From: Trichosphaerium sp. ATCC 40318
Taxonomy: Eukaryota; Discosea; Flabellinia; Trichosidae
NCBI GenBank assembly: GCA_038496445.1
Contig: JALMLS010000103.1
Location: forward strand, 124,001-188,000
DNA: 64,000 bases
Reading direction: 5' to 3'
Positions within the stretch are counted from its first letter, which is position 1; every line of letters starts with the position of its first letter. The position numbers and the translations under genes are program-made. Positions 45,920 through 58,383 of the stretch are shown one piece after another. Below the pieces are notes generated by a model. The model saw only the letters and a list, made by a program, of their open reading frames with translations. It was not told the DNA's origin and searched no databases.

Positions 45920-48900
45920 ATGGCAATTCCAACCGAACAGACAAAGAGCCAGTTCAAGGTATGCAAGCGCTACTTTATGACCGTTTTTGTCGCACACTCT
46001 AAAAACAACCATACTCTCCTTTTCTTGTCGCTCTTAAATGCATGAGCGTGAATTTCCATTGCGTGCATACCATGTGAGAGATAAAACTATGCGTCAATGT
46101 TTTGCCTCTTTTTTTATTTACCTTCGATCAAAACGAACTGTTTGTAGTTTAAACGCGTGAAATATGCAGAAAGGCACTTTTAGCCCATTTGTCAGTTTTT
46201 CGATGAGTGTTTCTCCTCGGCCATCGCGTATCTACTACAAACAATGCCGTTTCCTTTGCCTTCGTAGTTCTACAAAACGTACTACGATAAATTTTAATAC
46301 GTCACCTCTAAAACGCCATTTGTACACATAAAACCTTCTTTATCGCGTTCGCATCGTTTTGCAAATATAGTCCACTGCAAACTGGCATTATTTGTCCCAA
46401 CACATAGTTCTTAATTGCTTGACGCTCATATTTTACTTAGAGCCTTTCCGGACGTACTTGGAAGCCAAGTTCGAATTACACAAACTTGCAAGTTGGCGGT
46501 GTGGGCCAAAACTTGGTTAAATCAAATGAAGTGTACTACGCCGTACCGTGGTCTGCAGGGTACACTTTTTTAGCCTTATTCTGAGCCACTTCATTGATAA
46601 AAACCTGTGAACTATTTTTTTGCCTTTTTTTGTTAACTTTTTCTAAAACTAGTGGTGGCGCACTTGCAGTATTTCCTCTCTGTGATACTGGTAAAGTAGC
46701 AGAAAAACCAAATCTTATACAAGCACATACATCGTCTTTGACATCATTTGAGTTCTCTCCATTTCATGAGAACATGGTTGCTACAGGGTAAGACTCATTA
46801 GTTGAGATTTTCTTTTTTTTTTTTTTCATTTCTAATGCGATTGCGTAGATCACGCGAACCTGTAGTTAAGGTATGGCAGTTTCCTAAAGGCGGACCTACC
46901 GATAATGATCTTAAACCGTCACAAACACTTAGTGGTCATACAAAACGTATTTCTTTTGTAGAATTCCATCCTACTGCCGATAATGTAATATTGTCGTGTT
47001 CAGGTGATAACACCACTAAAGTTTGGTACGTTGTAGAGTGGTTGTACCATTTATGTTGACAGCGTTTAATAGGGACATTGAGAGTGGCAGTGAGATAACT
47101 TCTTTGGAAGGTCACACAGCCAATATTCTATCAGCTAAATGGAGTAAAAATTCTCTTATTGTATCTTCTTGTAAAGATAAGCAAGTCAGACTTTTTGATC
47201 CACGTGCTGCGAAAAAAGCAACCAAAGTACCGAAATTGAATTATTGCAATAATCTCCCAATCATTAATGCGTTCTTTCTAGGCTGTTCTTGCACATGAAT
47301 CCGCAAAAGGATTTAATGTTTGTTGGCTTGGAGCTGCTCCTATGGACTTTAAACGAAAACATCCTGTACAAAAAGAATTCTGTACAGTTGGTTGGAACAA
47401 GAAGAGTCAACGTGAATTGGGTACGAATTAGCACAAAACAGTTTTTTCTCATCTGTGCTCATGTATCTGCAGTTGTTTGGGATGTTGGTACTCTTAAAGA
47501 ACTATCAAGAACCATTATCGATACATCTTCGAGTTTCCTTATGCCTTTCTACGATCCTGGCACAGGTCTTTTGTACCTTGCTGAGAAGGTTTGTTTATTT
47601 CCATCGTATAGTTTATTGTTTAACTTTGGAATAGGGTAATAAGATTTATTGGTATGAAATACGTCCAAGTGAGCCTAGAGTACTGACTGGTGGACGATTT
47701 GTGTCTCAAGGACAGAATTCAGTAACAATGATGAGAAAAGTGAGTTTATTTTTGGTCACCATTTTGTTCTGGTGATTTAGTTATTAACCTCTTTTGATAG
47801 TCTATTTGTGATGTAAACTCATGTGAAGTCGCTCGTTTCTTGCTATTATACAAAAGCCAAAAAGATTACTTGCAAACAGTATCATTTCACGTTCCAAGGA
47901 AAGAGGTACACTCGTTGTTATACAACTAAAAATTTCGTTTGTCTAAATACGTAATTGTAGCAAACTCATTTCCACGCTGATTTATTCCCACCTGTTCCTA
48001 TGGGTATTCCAGCAATGTCTGCTGCAGATTATAAAAAGGGAAAGAATGCTGATCTTAAGCTTCGCTCTCTACAACCTCATGGAAAACTTGTATCTGAGAT
48101 TTCTCAACGAAAACTTATTGCAAAGCAAAGTGGGTTAACTGGTCATATGGCCGTAAAAGCCAAGTGCGTTATTTCTTTGTTTTTCAATGTGGTGCGGAGT
48201 CTAGATTGACATTTATTGTTTAGGACTGAAGGATGGCTTGAAATATTACAACCTGGTATTTTCTTTAAGAGCTGGGCAAAACAATGGATTGTCATTAAGT
48301 CCAAGGGTATCTACTGTTTCGCAGATAAGGATGCTGCAACTGCTTCTCGTACTATTTTCTATGATAGTATGAACAGCATTGAGGCTCATCCTCAAGGACC
48401 TGAGGTAGCTATTTTTTCTTTTGTTTTTTCTTTTATTTTAATGTTTAACATTTATCGCTAGCATATTATTGTAAATTCTTCTCCTGAAGCATTGCGTATT
48501 CGTGCTGCTACAAAAGAAGATCGTGATGCCTGGCTTATGTCTCTTAATAGTGCTAAATCTAGAGCTCTGGAAGATATGATATCAACTTATGAACCACGCT
48601 CAACATCTGGTTCAAAGGCACAACCAACAAAGCAAGAAGCTAAACGTACAGCAGTAGTACGTTTATAATAATGACAGCAAGGTTTCATATCTAACCTTTA
48701 TTTTAGCTTGGTGCTTGGGGAGCCAGTAGCAAGCCAGTTGCAGAAGCTCCAAAGGAAGCAGGAAGTGATATGGAAGGTTATTTGGGGTAAGTTCTATTTA
48801 TGTTTGTTCTAAAAGTTCGTTTAATTGATTTATTCTTTTTATAGTATGTTTGTTCCTGGTATGATCTGGAATAGATGGGATAAAACATTCTGGAGAGTTG

Positions 48901-51900
48901 AAGATAATATATTATCGAGTTATGCATCTGAAAGTAATAGGGTATGTTTGTTTTCATTTACTATTTTTTTTTCTTTCGTGTTTTTGCTTACGAAGGTATT
49001 AGGATGTAAAAGAATCTATTCATTTAGATAAAGTTGTTTCTGTTCACCGTGCTGATAATATTGAAGATAAAGCTTTTGTGTTTAAAGTTACAACATCAAC
49101 GAGAACTTGGATGTTGTTGGGTAACAGCAATGAGAATGTAAATGAATGGGTATCATTCCTTGACAAGAAAAGAAAAGAGCTTCGCCCAGAGGGAGTAGAT
49201 GATGGCGACGATAATCAACCCGATCTAATGGAAGGTTGGATACAAGTGCGACAAGGTACGATAAGGGTGAATTTGCACCCTAGAACTAATTATTGGTTTA
49301 GGTACTTTTGCGCTATGGAAAAAGCGTTGGTGTGTTGCTGTTGGCTCTGAGATTCTTGTCTATAAATCCGAACAATCTCAAGAACCTCTACAAAGATTCA
49401 AGCTAGCTCCTGCCTCAGAAGTGACAACCTCACACAGAAACCCAGAAGTTGGTCTTCAAGTTAGCTACCCTGGTCAAGCAAGTGCACATCTTCTTTGTAC
49501 GTCTCCAGAAGAAAGAGATGAATGGCTTGCGGCCATCTATGAGTTCTGGGTAGTGAGTAAATCAACACTTGATATTCTTGACTCTTTCGGTATTAATGTT
49601 GAACATGTACGCTTCTATTGAAAGTTAATTCTATCTTTAATCTATTTACTAGGATACTAAACAATCAGTTGCAACGTTGGAGAAATCACTTGATAACTTT
49701 GTTGTATTGTGGAAGCCATATGATATGCGTATGGGTAAAGCACCAGTTGGAGCTAGAAATGTGCTTATTCATGTCAGAGGTGAGTGTTCTACTACTTCCT
49801 AGCACGTGATTCACAAAGGTTTTTTAGGTAGACAACGTGTTCATTGCCGTGTTTGTTCTCCTTCATGGAAGTCTCTTCATAAAGCTGGTGTATTCATTTA
49901 TGACATGGGTAAACAGATTTATATTTGGGCTGGAGAAGACGCTAACAGGTAACTATTACTTATTGTTTTGACAAATGGGTTTGTTAACGTCTGTTTCTAG
50001 GATTCAGTGGGCTCAAGCAACTGATATCGCAGGTCGTATACGTAAAAAGGAACGTGGTAATATGGCCTCAATCTTCGCCATGGGTATGTATTTTAAGAGT
50101 AGTTGGGAGGTTGTATTGACACTTTAAATAGCGCAAGATGGTAAAAAGGATTTTGCTGAGTTCTGGAATGAGCTTGGAGGCAAACATACTATTACCAGAG
50201 TTGTAAATCCTGAAGATGAGGATAAAGAACCTATTGTTATAAAACTATACAGGTTTGTTAAACTACAAATAGTGCTAAGTATTGATGTTCTTTAAGAATT
50301 CTAGAAAACCAAGTCAATCTTGTACATGCTGGTCGTCCACCTTCACGTACTAAACTAGAGTCACGTGCTGTATTTATTGTCGAGTTCGGTCCTGAAATAT
50401 TCATTTGGGTTGGTAAAGGATCCTCCAATAAGCAAAGAAAACTAGGAGTTGTCTTGGCTCGTGTATGTACCTTTTGTTTAAACTAGCTTTGTTTTAGTTT
50501 TTCTAACAAAGTTGTACAGAAGGTTCAACAAAAGAAAAAGACATGGTCACTTGTGACACGTGTTGGTGAAAATGCAGAGACTGTTCTTTTTAAACATAAG
50601 TTTAAAGATTTCCCTGGAATGCTTCCAATATCAACAGGACCAAGGCAAGCTGCTAAGGGTAATGTTGCTATTCGTGTACAAGAACTTCCAGTGGAAGATT
50701 TGGCAAAGGTCATGCTACTCAAAGAGCAAGGTCCAGTCAAACAAGTATGTCATAGGGCGGCTTAAATCTTTACACTAAAGTACTCACTGTTTCTTCTAGA
50801 AGCCTATCAAATCTGGGCTTGCTGCACCAAACCCTGAGGATGTAGATCAAGGAAATGGCCGTATGCTTGTACGCCTACCGAATCTCTTCTCTTTTTTTAA
50901 TTCATTCCTTTTTAGATTTGGGCTATTGATGGATATGAACGTATACCACTACCAGTAGCCTTGCATGGACAATTCTTTACTAGTGATTCTTATTTGATTA
51001 AGTATACTTATAAATACAACAATTCTGAGCAATATCTTATCTACTTTTGGCAAGGACGTGATTGCTCAATTGTACGATGCAAATTAGTCATAAAACAATC
51101 CAACTAATACCATGGTATAGAATGAGAAAGGTACATCAGCTTATATGACAAAAGAACTTGATGATCTTCTGGGCGGAGCTGCAACTCAGGTAACTATTAG
51201 CCCATTTACTTGACTATCGCCTAACCAAGAACTGTTTAGATTCGTGTACCACAGCATATGGAACCTCCACATTTCAAAAAGATATTCCGCGGAACTGGGA
51301 TAGTTATGCATGAAGTAAGCTTATTTGAACAACGTTTATGCTTTTTGGGTTCTAAATAGCTATTTTTAAGGGTGTTGTACAAAGTGCTTGGATGGAGAAA
51401 CCAAAAATGTTATTTGAAGTACGCGCAGGACCTAAAGGCGCAAAAGCAGTTGAGATTAAACCTGTACGATAGTAATTGTCTTTGGTATTTGTTATTCTGA
51501 CTTTATATTAAGATTGCTTCAAACCTTCATTCTGGACATGCTTTTGTTGCTGTAAACTCAACGACTGCATATATTTGGGTTGGAAAACGTGCTTCTCCTG
51601 TACGTAAAGTAAAGACAAGTTATTTTTATTGACAAATGATAATTAGGAAGAAATGGAGTTTGCTAAGAAATTTGCTAATAATATGGACGCTCCAAAACGT
51701 GCTAGATTAGAATTACAAGCTCTTGAAGCCAAAAACAAACAAGAACTTGAATCAGATGAAGAAGAGAGTGAAGAGGAAGATTATATTGATGAAGAAGATC
51801 GTAAGCGTAGAGAGCGTATGAAGTACGTATAATCACAAAGACTGTCTGTTTGTGCTTTCTTTCACAAGCTAATATTTGTTGCTAAGACAGCGCCGTAAGA

Positions 51901-52981
51901 ACAAGAAGCAAACTGATGATAGAGCGTACATATAATGATTGTTTCGAAGTTATGAACCTTAACTCTGTTGTTTAGTATTGCAGCTAAAGCAGCAACTCAA
52001 AGTAGTGCTAGCAAGATATACGCCAACCTAGATGTTCATAAAATCGAACAAATTCCTGAGGGTAGAGAACCTGCTGAGTTTTGGTCATTGCTTGGTGGTA
52101 CGCAATTGTGAAAGAAGATAGTGCGTCGTTTTTGGGTTTAATGTCCTATTGTAGGTAAGAAACCGTACTTTACTGATGCACCACAAAAACATGTAACTTG
52201 TCGTATGTTTATGTGCCACAACGCAACCGGAGTAGCAAAGGTATTAAATGAACTCACAATGTTTACTATAACAGTTTATTAATCATTTGCTGTAGGTTTA
52301 CCCAATTTCACCTGTTGAATACTGTCAAGACTCCCTTGATCTTACCAGTGTCATGATTATTGATGCTACAACTGAGATGTGGATATGGTTTGGAGAACAA
52401 AGTAAACACGTTGCACAGAAGCAATCTATGCTCGCAGTACAGGTACTTGTGTAAAAAAATACTAACAACATGCAGTGTTTAACTTCCTTTTATAGGCTTA
52501 CCTTAATTTGGCTCCTGGGAAGAATGAAAGGACTCCAGTTTGGCTAACACATCAATATCAAGAGCCAAAAGAGTTTACACAATTATTCCATGGATGGAGC
52601 ACTACTAGATACCGCAAGAGGGTACGGCATTTGTTGTTTCTTTGAAATGCTGTTTGAGACTAACGCTCTTTATAGGCACCTGTAGGCAAACCAGAGTACA
52701 AACATCCAATGAAAGAAGTCCTCAAGGATTATATGCGTACACAGTACACTTATGCTGAGCTTCTCAAGCGACCACGTGGTGTAGACCCAACTCGATTAGA
52801 GGTATTAAAAACCAACTTTTAAGCTCTTTTTTTTTGTGACGTCTGTTTACTTATATGCTTGTTTTAGGAATACCTATCGCCTGAAGAGTTCCAAAAAGTA
52901 TTTAAAATGTCTTTGGAAGAGTATCAAATTATACCTACATGGAAGAGAACTGGCATTAAAAAAGAAGCAAACCTATTCTAA
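45920..52981 (+). CDS. Villidin-type actin-binding protein (WD40, PH, gelsolin repeats, villin headpiece)
   Basis: A very large gene with about 25 exons. Exon 1 is MAIPTEQTKSQFK. A first intron of about 480 bases leads to SLSGRTWKPSSNYTNLQVGG (46440). Coronin-like WD40 repeats follow (GGALAVFPLCDTG, VVKVWQFPKGG, HTKRISFVEFHP, IYWYEIRPSEPRVL; 46650-47950). Next are at least three PH-like domains (GWLEILQPGIFFKSWAKQW near 48225; GMFVPGMIWNRWDKTFWRVE near 48840; GWIQVRQGT then LWKKRWCVAVGSEIL near 49230-49370). About five gelsolin-like units follow (GVFIYDMGKQIYIWAGEDAN, AVFIVEFGPEIFIWVGKGSS, YLIYFWQGRDCS, AFVAVNSTTAYIWVGKRA, SVMIIDATTEMWIWFGEQ; 49650-52500). The C-terminal headpiece is YLSPEEFQKVFKMSLEEY..PTWKRTGIKKEANLF (52868-52978). 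The order equals Dictyostelium villidin. It should bind F-actin and membranes or phosphoinositides, linking cytoskeleton to Golgi or ER. An acidic linker (ESDEEESEEEDYIDEEDRKR) precedes the last gelsolin unit. Confidence 0.93.
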
Positions 52982-53973
52982 ACAGTATTTCAAAGAAATT
53001 TCTTCTATGAAATTAATCCCTAACCTCTCTACGCCCCTTTGTAATGTGCACTTATGACGTCAGTTGTTATTATTAAATGTACATACCCTTGTTACATGTA
53101 TTGTCTGATTTTTTTGCGTTGTAACTTGTTGGTGTGGAGTTGATGGCACCATGTTGTTTTAATGTTTAAGAACAAGGTTGCGTGTTGGTTTTAATTTTCT
53201 TGAAATTACATGAACAGTCACTGATTATGAGCCATTCGCTCCACCTTCTTTTCTCTTGTTTTAGAGCCTCTTTTTGGTGTTCCTGTAGGTTAATACAATA
53301 AAGTCTGCGTAGTTCCTTTTTTGTTTGCCATCGCAGATGTTTAGGGCAGTCCTTAGCGCTTCCTTTAGTGCCCTTCATGCTAAAAAGGATAGTAAACTCA
53401 CGCATAAAGAGCGTTGTTTCTGAATATAAAGGAAATCTCGACTTAGATATTGTTTTTGGGGACATTGTTGGACAGACAACACAAGTATTGTTCTAAAACA
53501 CAGTTTTTTTCCCAAATTCTTTCTCCAGTTTTTATGTTTAGACAGTAGTTCCAACACTACTTTTCACGTGAAACTCAACTCACGACTCTACTGCGCGCTC
53601 GAACGAAGGTTCATTATTGACATGGTATTGGTGTACCGAGAATTTTCTTTTTTTTCACATTTTTTCTTTAGCGTTCACTTAACGATTTCACACTGAAACA
53701 GACTGTTGTGATACATTCCGGCCAAACCAAGCAACACAAGGGTTTTTTTAAACGCAATTAAATAAGAATAACCCTTATTTAAAACAGCCAAGACAAGATG
53801 GTACACTGTTTTAAAACAAAGACTGTGAAGAACGAAGTTCTGGTTTTTTTTTTTTTTTTTGGTTTCGGTTTTTTGTTAATTCGTTTTACACAAAACATTT
53901 CATGATTCATTTATTTCAGTCTTGGCGTTCTTGTACCTAATTTTTTAATAGAATTGTAATAATTTCATTGTAG
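52982..53973. other. Intergenic; possible minus-strand frame 53166-53465
   Basis: The minus strand of 53166-53465 is open for 99 residues (MSPKTISKSRFPLYSETTLF, then RRLYCINLQEHQKEALKQEK). It is charged and may be an exon of a small gene lying tail-to-tail with villidin. No domain is recognised. The rest is A+T rich with T-runs and includes an ATG directly followed by GTACAC at about 53799. That ATG could be a one-codon first exon of the next gene. Confidence 0.3.
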
Positions 53974-55100
53974 TAACAGATCCAGAGACAGGACGTGAAG
54001 TAGAGGTAGAAGAGAGTGTGTATAATGTTGTGGTATCTTTAGGTATTCTTTTTTGTGTTTTGGAAGAATGAAATTACAAATCTTCAAAACACCAAACGAT
54101 GACGAACTTTTTTGTCTAACTTCGATCGTTTTTTCAGAGAAAATAAAGTCTGTTGGGAACCGTAAAGTTAGTTCCTCCAGAGGTGATCTATCAAGACTAC
54201 GTCGTCAGATAAAGGTATTGAAAGATAAATCAAGAACAGACGAAATAGAGAAGAAAAAATTGACACGCGCTTTGCAAGAGTCAGAAGTAACCGTAGGAGA
54301 GCAGAAAGTGAGTTCATCTGGCACATTTTTTTTTCGTGGATATTTTTCTATTTTTTGGGAGATGGATTTTGACACGTGTCGTATTTTTGATGAGATAAAA
54401 ACAAATTACTATTTAAACACGCATGTGTTTATACTTTGCAACTTGAAATTCGCTCGTTGTGGAAAATTCAAAGTAGCAGTTTACGTTGAAACTTTTTTTT
54501 TTTTAATTTTCAGAGCGCTTGGTTTAACTATTTTACCGATAGAAGACTATACGCCAGTTACGTAATCAGTTGGTTCTATTAAAGTCAGGCTTTGATAACA
54601 TACCATCTCGGCTCTATGTACCTGATGCTAGATCTATACATGAGTCAAAAGTCGTGAATAGTTTTATTTCTCAACCAACGAAGAAAAGAAAATCAACAGA
54701 ACGAAAATCTCTTCCTATTCTCGCAACGCTAGCCATACCAGAACAACAAGAAAAGCCACCAAGAAAGCGCGTGCGTGTGCGCCATGTCAAGAGCTTAAAC
54801 TCTCCGCTGTATGTTCCTGGTGGTCCGGAAACAACGTCAAAAATGTTTAAGCATCCAACATATAGTGTTGAAAGAATATACGAAAGAACCACTATCACAC
54901 CACTGTCGTCAACAAACTTTCCTAAGTTAAACGCAACAGAATCATTAGATAAAGAGAGGAAACGAATGAACGCATTAAAAAGAGAAGAAGATGATATATT
55001 CAGAGGTCAAAATCAACGACAACAGAAAATGTCAACATCTATTAATATAGCAAGACTTAACAGTAGAAGCGATAGTGATATGCTTAAAAATTCTTTGTAA
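53974..55100 (+). CDS. Lysine-rich coiled-coil protein, paralogue of the gene at 6019-7090
   Basis: Three clear exons. The first (53974-54042) encodes VTDPETGREVEVEESVYNVV. The second (54138-54307) is a coiled coil (DLSRLRRQIKVLKDKSRTDE..ALQESEVTVGEQK). The third (54543-55100) starts KTIRQLRNQLVLLKSG and continues with SRLYVPDARS, the basic motif KKRKSTERK, RKRVRVRH, SPLYVPGGPE and a charged tail ending MLKNSL. Blocks, order and intron phases match the minus-strand gene at 6019, so both come from one duplicated ancestor. The intron before the third exon is long (about 235 bases) compared with its neighbours. A separate first exon carrying only ATG (about 53799) is possible. No known family. 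A nuclear location is inferred from the basic clusters. Confidence 0.65.
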
Positions 55101-55373
55101 AAATAAACCACCAAATGTAGCTTATTTATATCTCCGCCTACTGGAACTAAACTATGGCATATTGGCCAGCAGTGTATTCGTAACAAGGTTACTTTGAAGA
55201 GCACAACCAGTTGAAACTGTTTTCAACCTCAATGGTCCACAGTGATTTGTCATAGTGGTTTAATTGCTTCATATTGTAGTACTATACAAAGGGGTGACAT
55301 TAGAGTCCAGTAGTTTTTTTGTCAAGACACGTGATTTATTAAAAAACCAATACAAGAAAAGCAAATTATCTGA

Positions 55374-56727
55374 CTACCATAAAGTAAATCCTCCGTCAAT
55401 GACCTAGGGTAGTGCAATGTTACAAAGAGAGTTTTTAGTTTATTAATACCATATTATGTCCTGTCATAAAATCTAAAGACACCAATCAAAACAAAAAAAA
55501 TACAAGTGGGAACATTCAAACTTACCACTGACTTCGCTTGCCAAAAAGACTACGGCTCCTTGTAAGTCCTCTACTTCTCCAAGAGTGCCAGCTGGTGTAT
55601 CGCTTATCCATTTACCTTTAACTTCTTCAGCTTCAGGACCTTGTATGAGCGGCGTGTTGATGTATCCTGGGCTTTTAACAACTCGTTAATTGCATGGATA
55701 AGGAAATGTATTGTAAACCTGATACAGTTTACACGGACACCTCTTGATGCCCACTCTGCAGCCATACTCTTTGTTAGCTGAATCACGCCTGCCTTGCTGG
55801 CATTGTATGAACACTATGTAAACAATGACATCTCACTTGCGTTAGTAATTAGGTACCTGTGGTTGAGGATGAACTATGATACTACCAGACATCGATGCAG
55901 CTGGCAAAATGTAAGCTGTTTATTTTTAGTCAAACAACCAAACTCGTACTATTAATGATTTTACCATACCCAGCCTCTAACATTATCTTTGCTTCTGCTT
56001 GAGCACAAAGAAACACACCTACATGAATATTGTCTATTGGGATTCTAGTAGACTAGGTTGAGATGTATGTGCCTTTTAGATTGACATCCATCACGCTATT
56101 ATATTTTAGTAATTGTAACATTTATTATAGTACAAGTTTCGTGCCTGCTCCATTGATTTATAGTCAATGACTCTGCGGAAGCATTTGTACAAATACCAGC
56201 ATTGTTAACCTTAATTTCCATTCTGTTATTGGCGGTTATGTACAATGCTACTTACTCCAATATGGAGTGCTCCTTTCCAATCCAAGACTTGTTTTATCAT
56301 TGACTCAACATCCTCTAATACAGAAATTTATCAGTATCACCTAATAAGTGACCTCACCTTTCTTAGTTACATCCGTTCTAATGGCTATTCGTTTAGTTAA
56401 AAATCGAAATAACAAGTCATTAAAATCACGTGCCAATTGATTGTATGTTCTTCTTTTTAAGCTCTTCCACTACACTTTCGGCACGTTCTATAGCGATATC
56501 TACCACTGCAACATATGCTCCTGCCTCTCCAAGTGCGTGGCAGAAAGCCCTACCAATACCTTGACCTTTTTGTTCAAATTAAAGAGAGAAACACTACATT
56601 GGCATACCTCCGCCTTTAATCGATATTAGATGTCATAATTGCTTGTTTTAAGAAAGTATGTACCAGTAACCAGAGCCACTCTATCTTTAAGAGAGAAACG
56701 TTGTAGTATAGGAGTATTAGTTGACAT
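55374..56727 (-). CDS. Short-chain dehydrogenase/reductase (classical SDR)
   Basis: An NAD(P)-dependent oxidoreductase of the SDR family. Exon 1 (56727-56664) is [21 protein letters not shown]. The cofactor motif TGGGQGIG is assembled from three exons: exon 1, a six-base exon at 56608-56613, and exon 3 starting at 56565 ([20 protein letters not shown]). Later exons cover [10 protein letters not shown], the conserved NNAG region (about 56200), and the helix after the YxxxK active site, [22 protein letters not shown] (about 55745-55790). Then come [40 protein letters not shown] and the C-terminal VIDGGFTLW (stop at 55374). Length and order are typical of about 260-residue SDRs. The substrate cannot be read from the sequence. 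At least eight short introns interrupt it. Confidence 0.87.
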
Positions 56728-56950
56728 TCTTATAGTTCGAGAAGTTGTGTATTTTGGTAATTTTTATTTCTCGTCAACTACGTTCTTCTGGCCACTAGGG
56801 CTACAAGAGTAATTACTCTGGACGTAGAGACGCAGCCATGGTATAATATCGACTGATTTAGTTAAACTGACCAAAGATACCTATGCAATCGCCACCCCGA
56901 AGCTTAACAATAGTTATTTTGGTAAAAATGCCATGGTCCGTTTTCTACAA

Positions 56951-57378
56951 GGGAAACTTGGTTGGCCTTGAGAGCTATATTCCAGTGGGGACTACGACCT
57001 GTCAAAATAGCGTGGTGCATTGGTACAAGAAGAACAGGTGATGTAAGAGCAGTGTTGCCTTATTGGAGGTACGTTTTCGAACTTGAAACCAAATATACAA
57101 TCACGTGATAAGTCTGTAAGACTACTTTAGGCTTTGGCAATCATGGATTTAATTAATCCAGAAGGTCCTTGAGGCTGAAACGTAAGCGTGATGCTGTAGG
57201 TTATGAAGAAACAAGAAAAGAATTACAGCAAGAACAATGCATGCTCCCAAAAAGTCATCCACAATTGAACCAAATATCTAGTGGTGAAACATTCTCTGTA
57301 CAATTTCAGCAAGCAAATCCACCTCCTTCTTTGTTCCCACTTATAAATCCAGTACCAGAGATTTCATGGCTGGTGTAA
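56951..57378 (+). CDS. Small basic protein, two visible exons, unrecognised
   Basis: An exon reading ETWLALRAIFQWGLRPVKIA..GTRRTGDVRAVLPYW ends at 57068 before GTACGT. Joining to an acceptor at 57161 continues in frame as RRSLRLKRKRDAVGYEETRK and runs to the stop at 57378 (PVPEISWLV). The start codon was not located; an upstream exon is likely. The basic composition could suit a ribosomal or mitochondrial protein, but I recognise no family. Confidence 0.4.
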
Positions 57379-58383
57379 CTTATCTCTGGTGTAATTATGT
57401 AAATAATAAAGTTTGACTATCCTTGTTAAAGCTTTAAATAACGTCCACGTGTTATTTAATACAACGCAATAGAGTGTACATTTTTCTAGCCATAATGGAA
57501 TGGTGTTAATGTTTCAGCCATAAGAGTAAGACTACAAAACCTGTAAACAATTTTTTCAACTTTTTAAAAATAGATTAAAAAGCTCAGTTATATGAAAGTG
57601 CACACGAGTTTGGTGATTAAAAAGCGCTTTAGCGTCCCCTCGTAATTTTGCTCAATTCCGAGTTAATGAGTCCGGCAGTGCCTGGGTATTGACAGCACGA
57701 ATGATTTGAGTTATTTTGCTTATTTAATGGATTACATTGATAAAACCGTGGAATGTTAGCTTGGTATTCTGCCTTTTCCTAATCCTCTCTGTATCCAAAA
57801 AAAAAGTTATTTTCCGAAACCCCGAATGACTCCTCATTGGCGAAATACCTTTCCTTGACACGTTTTGCTTTGTTATTCCTAATTATCCACATATGAGTAT
57901 TTTATATAATTTTGGATGAGTTACTGGATTTTTGAAGTTTGCGAGTGGAAAAATTGATTAAAACAAAACATTGAGAAGCTGTTCACTAATACGTCACTGC
58001 GTGACAGGAACTCCTTAATACCTCCAATGAACTTGATTGTAACGTGCAACAGCATACGTTACTATTCTCTGATTACATTTAATCATGAGATTAATGAACA
58101 TTAAAATATATTCTCTGAATTATGTAATGACCTTTAATAAATACGCTACTATCCTACAACTAAGGCCACGTCTCTCTTACAAGTATTCTCATCTCGTGTT
58201 CCCTTCAACGTTTCATTGATACAAAAGTGGCCTGGCAAAAACAACTTTGTAAGGAATTAAGGCAGACTATGCATTAAGCCACCGTTTTTAGAAAATAAAC
58301 TAACTTCTCGCAGTATACTTGTGCTCGCAACACTTGTACGCTATTAGTACGAATATTTGACAAAAACTACCGGTGATCATACA
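57379..58383. other. Intergenic, no gene seen
   Basis: About 1 kb of A+T-rich sequence with no recognisable coding region. A CACGTG lies near 57446. Confidence 0.4.
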
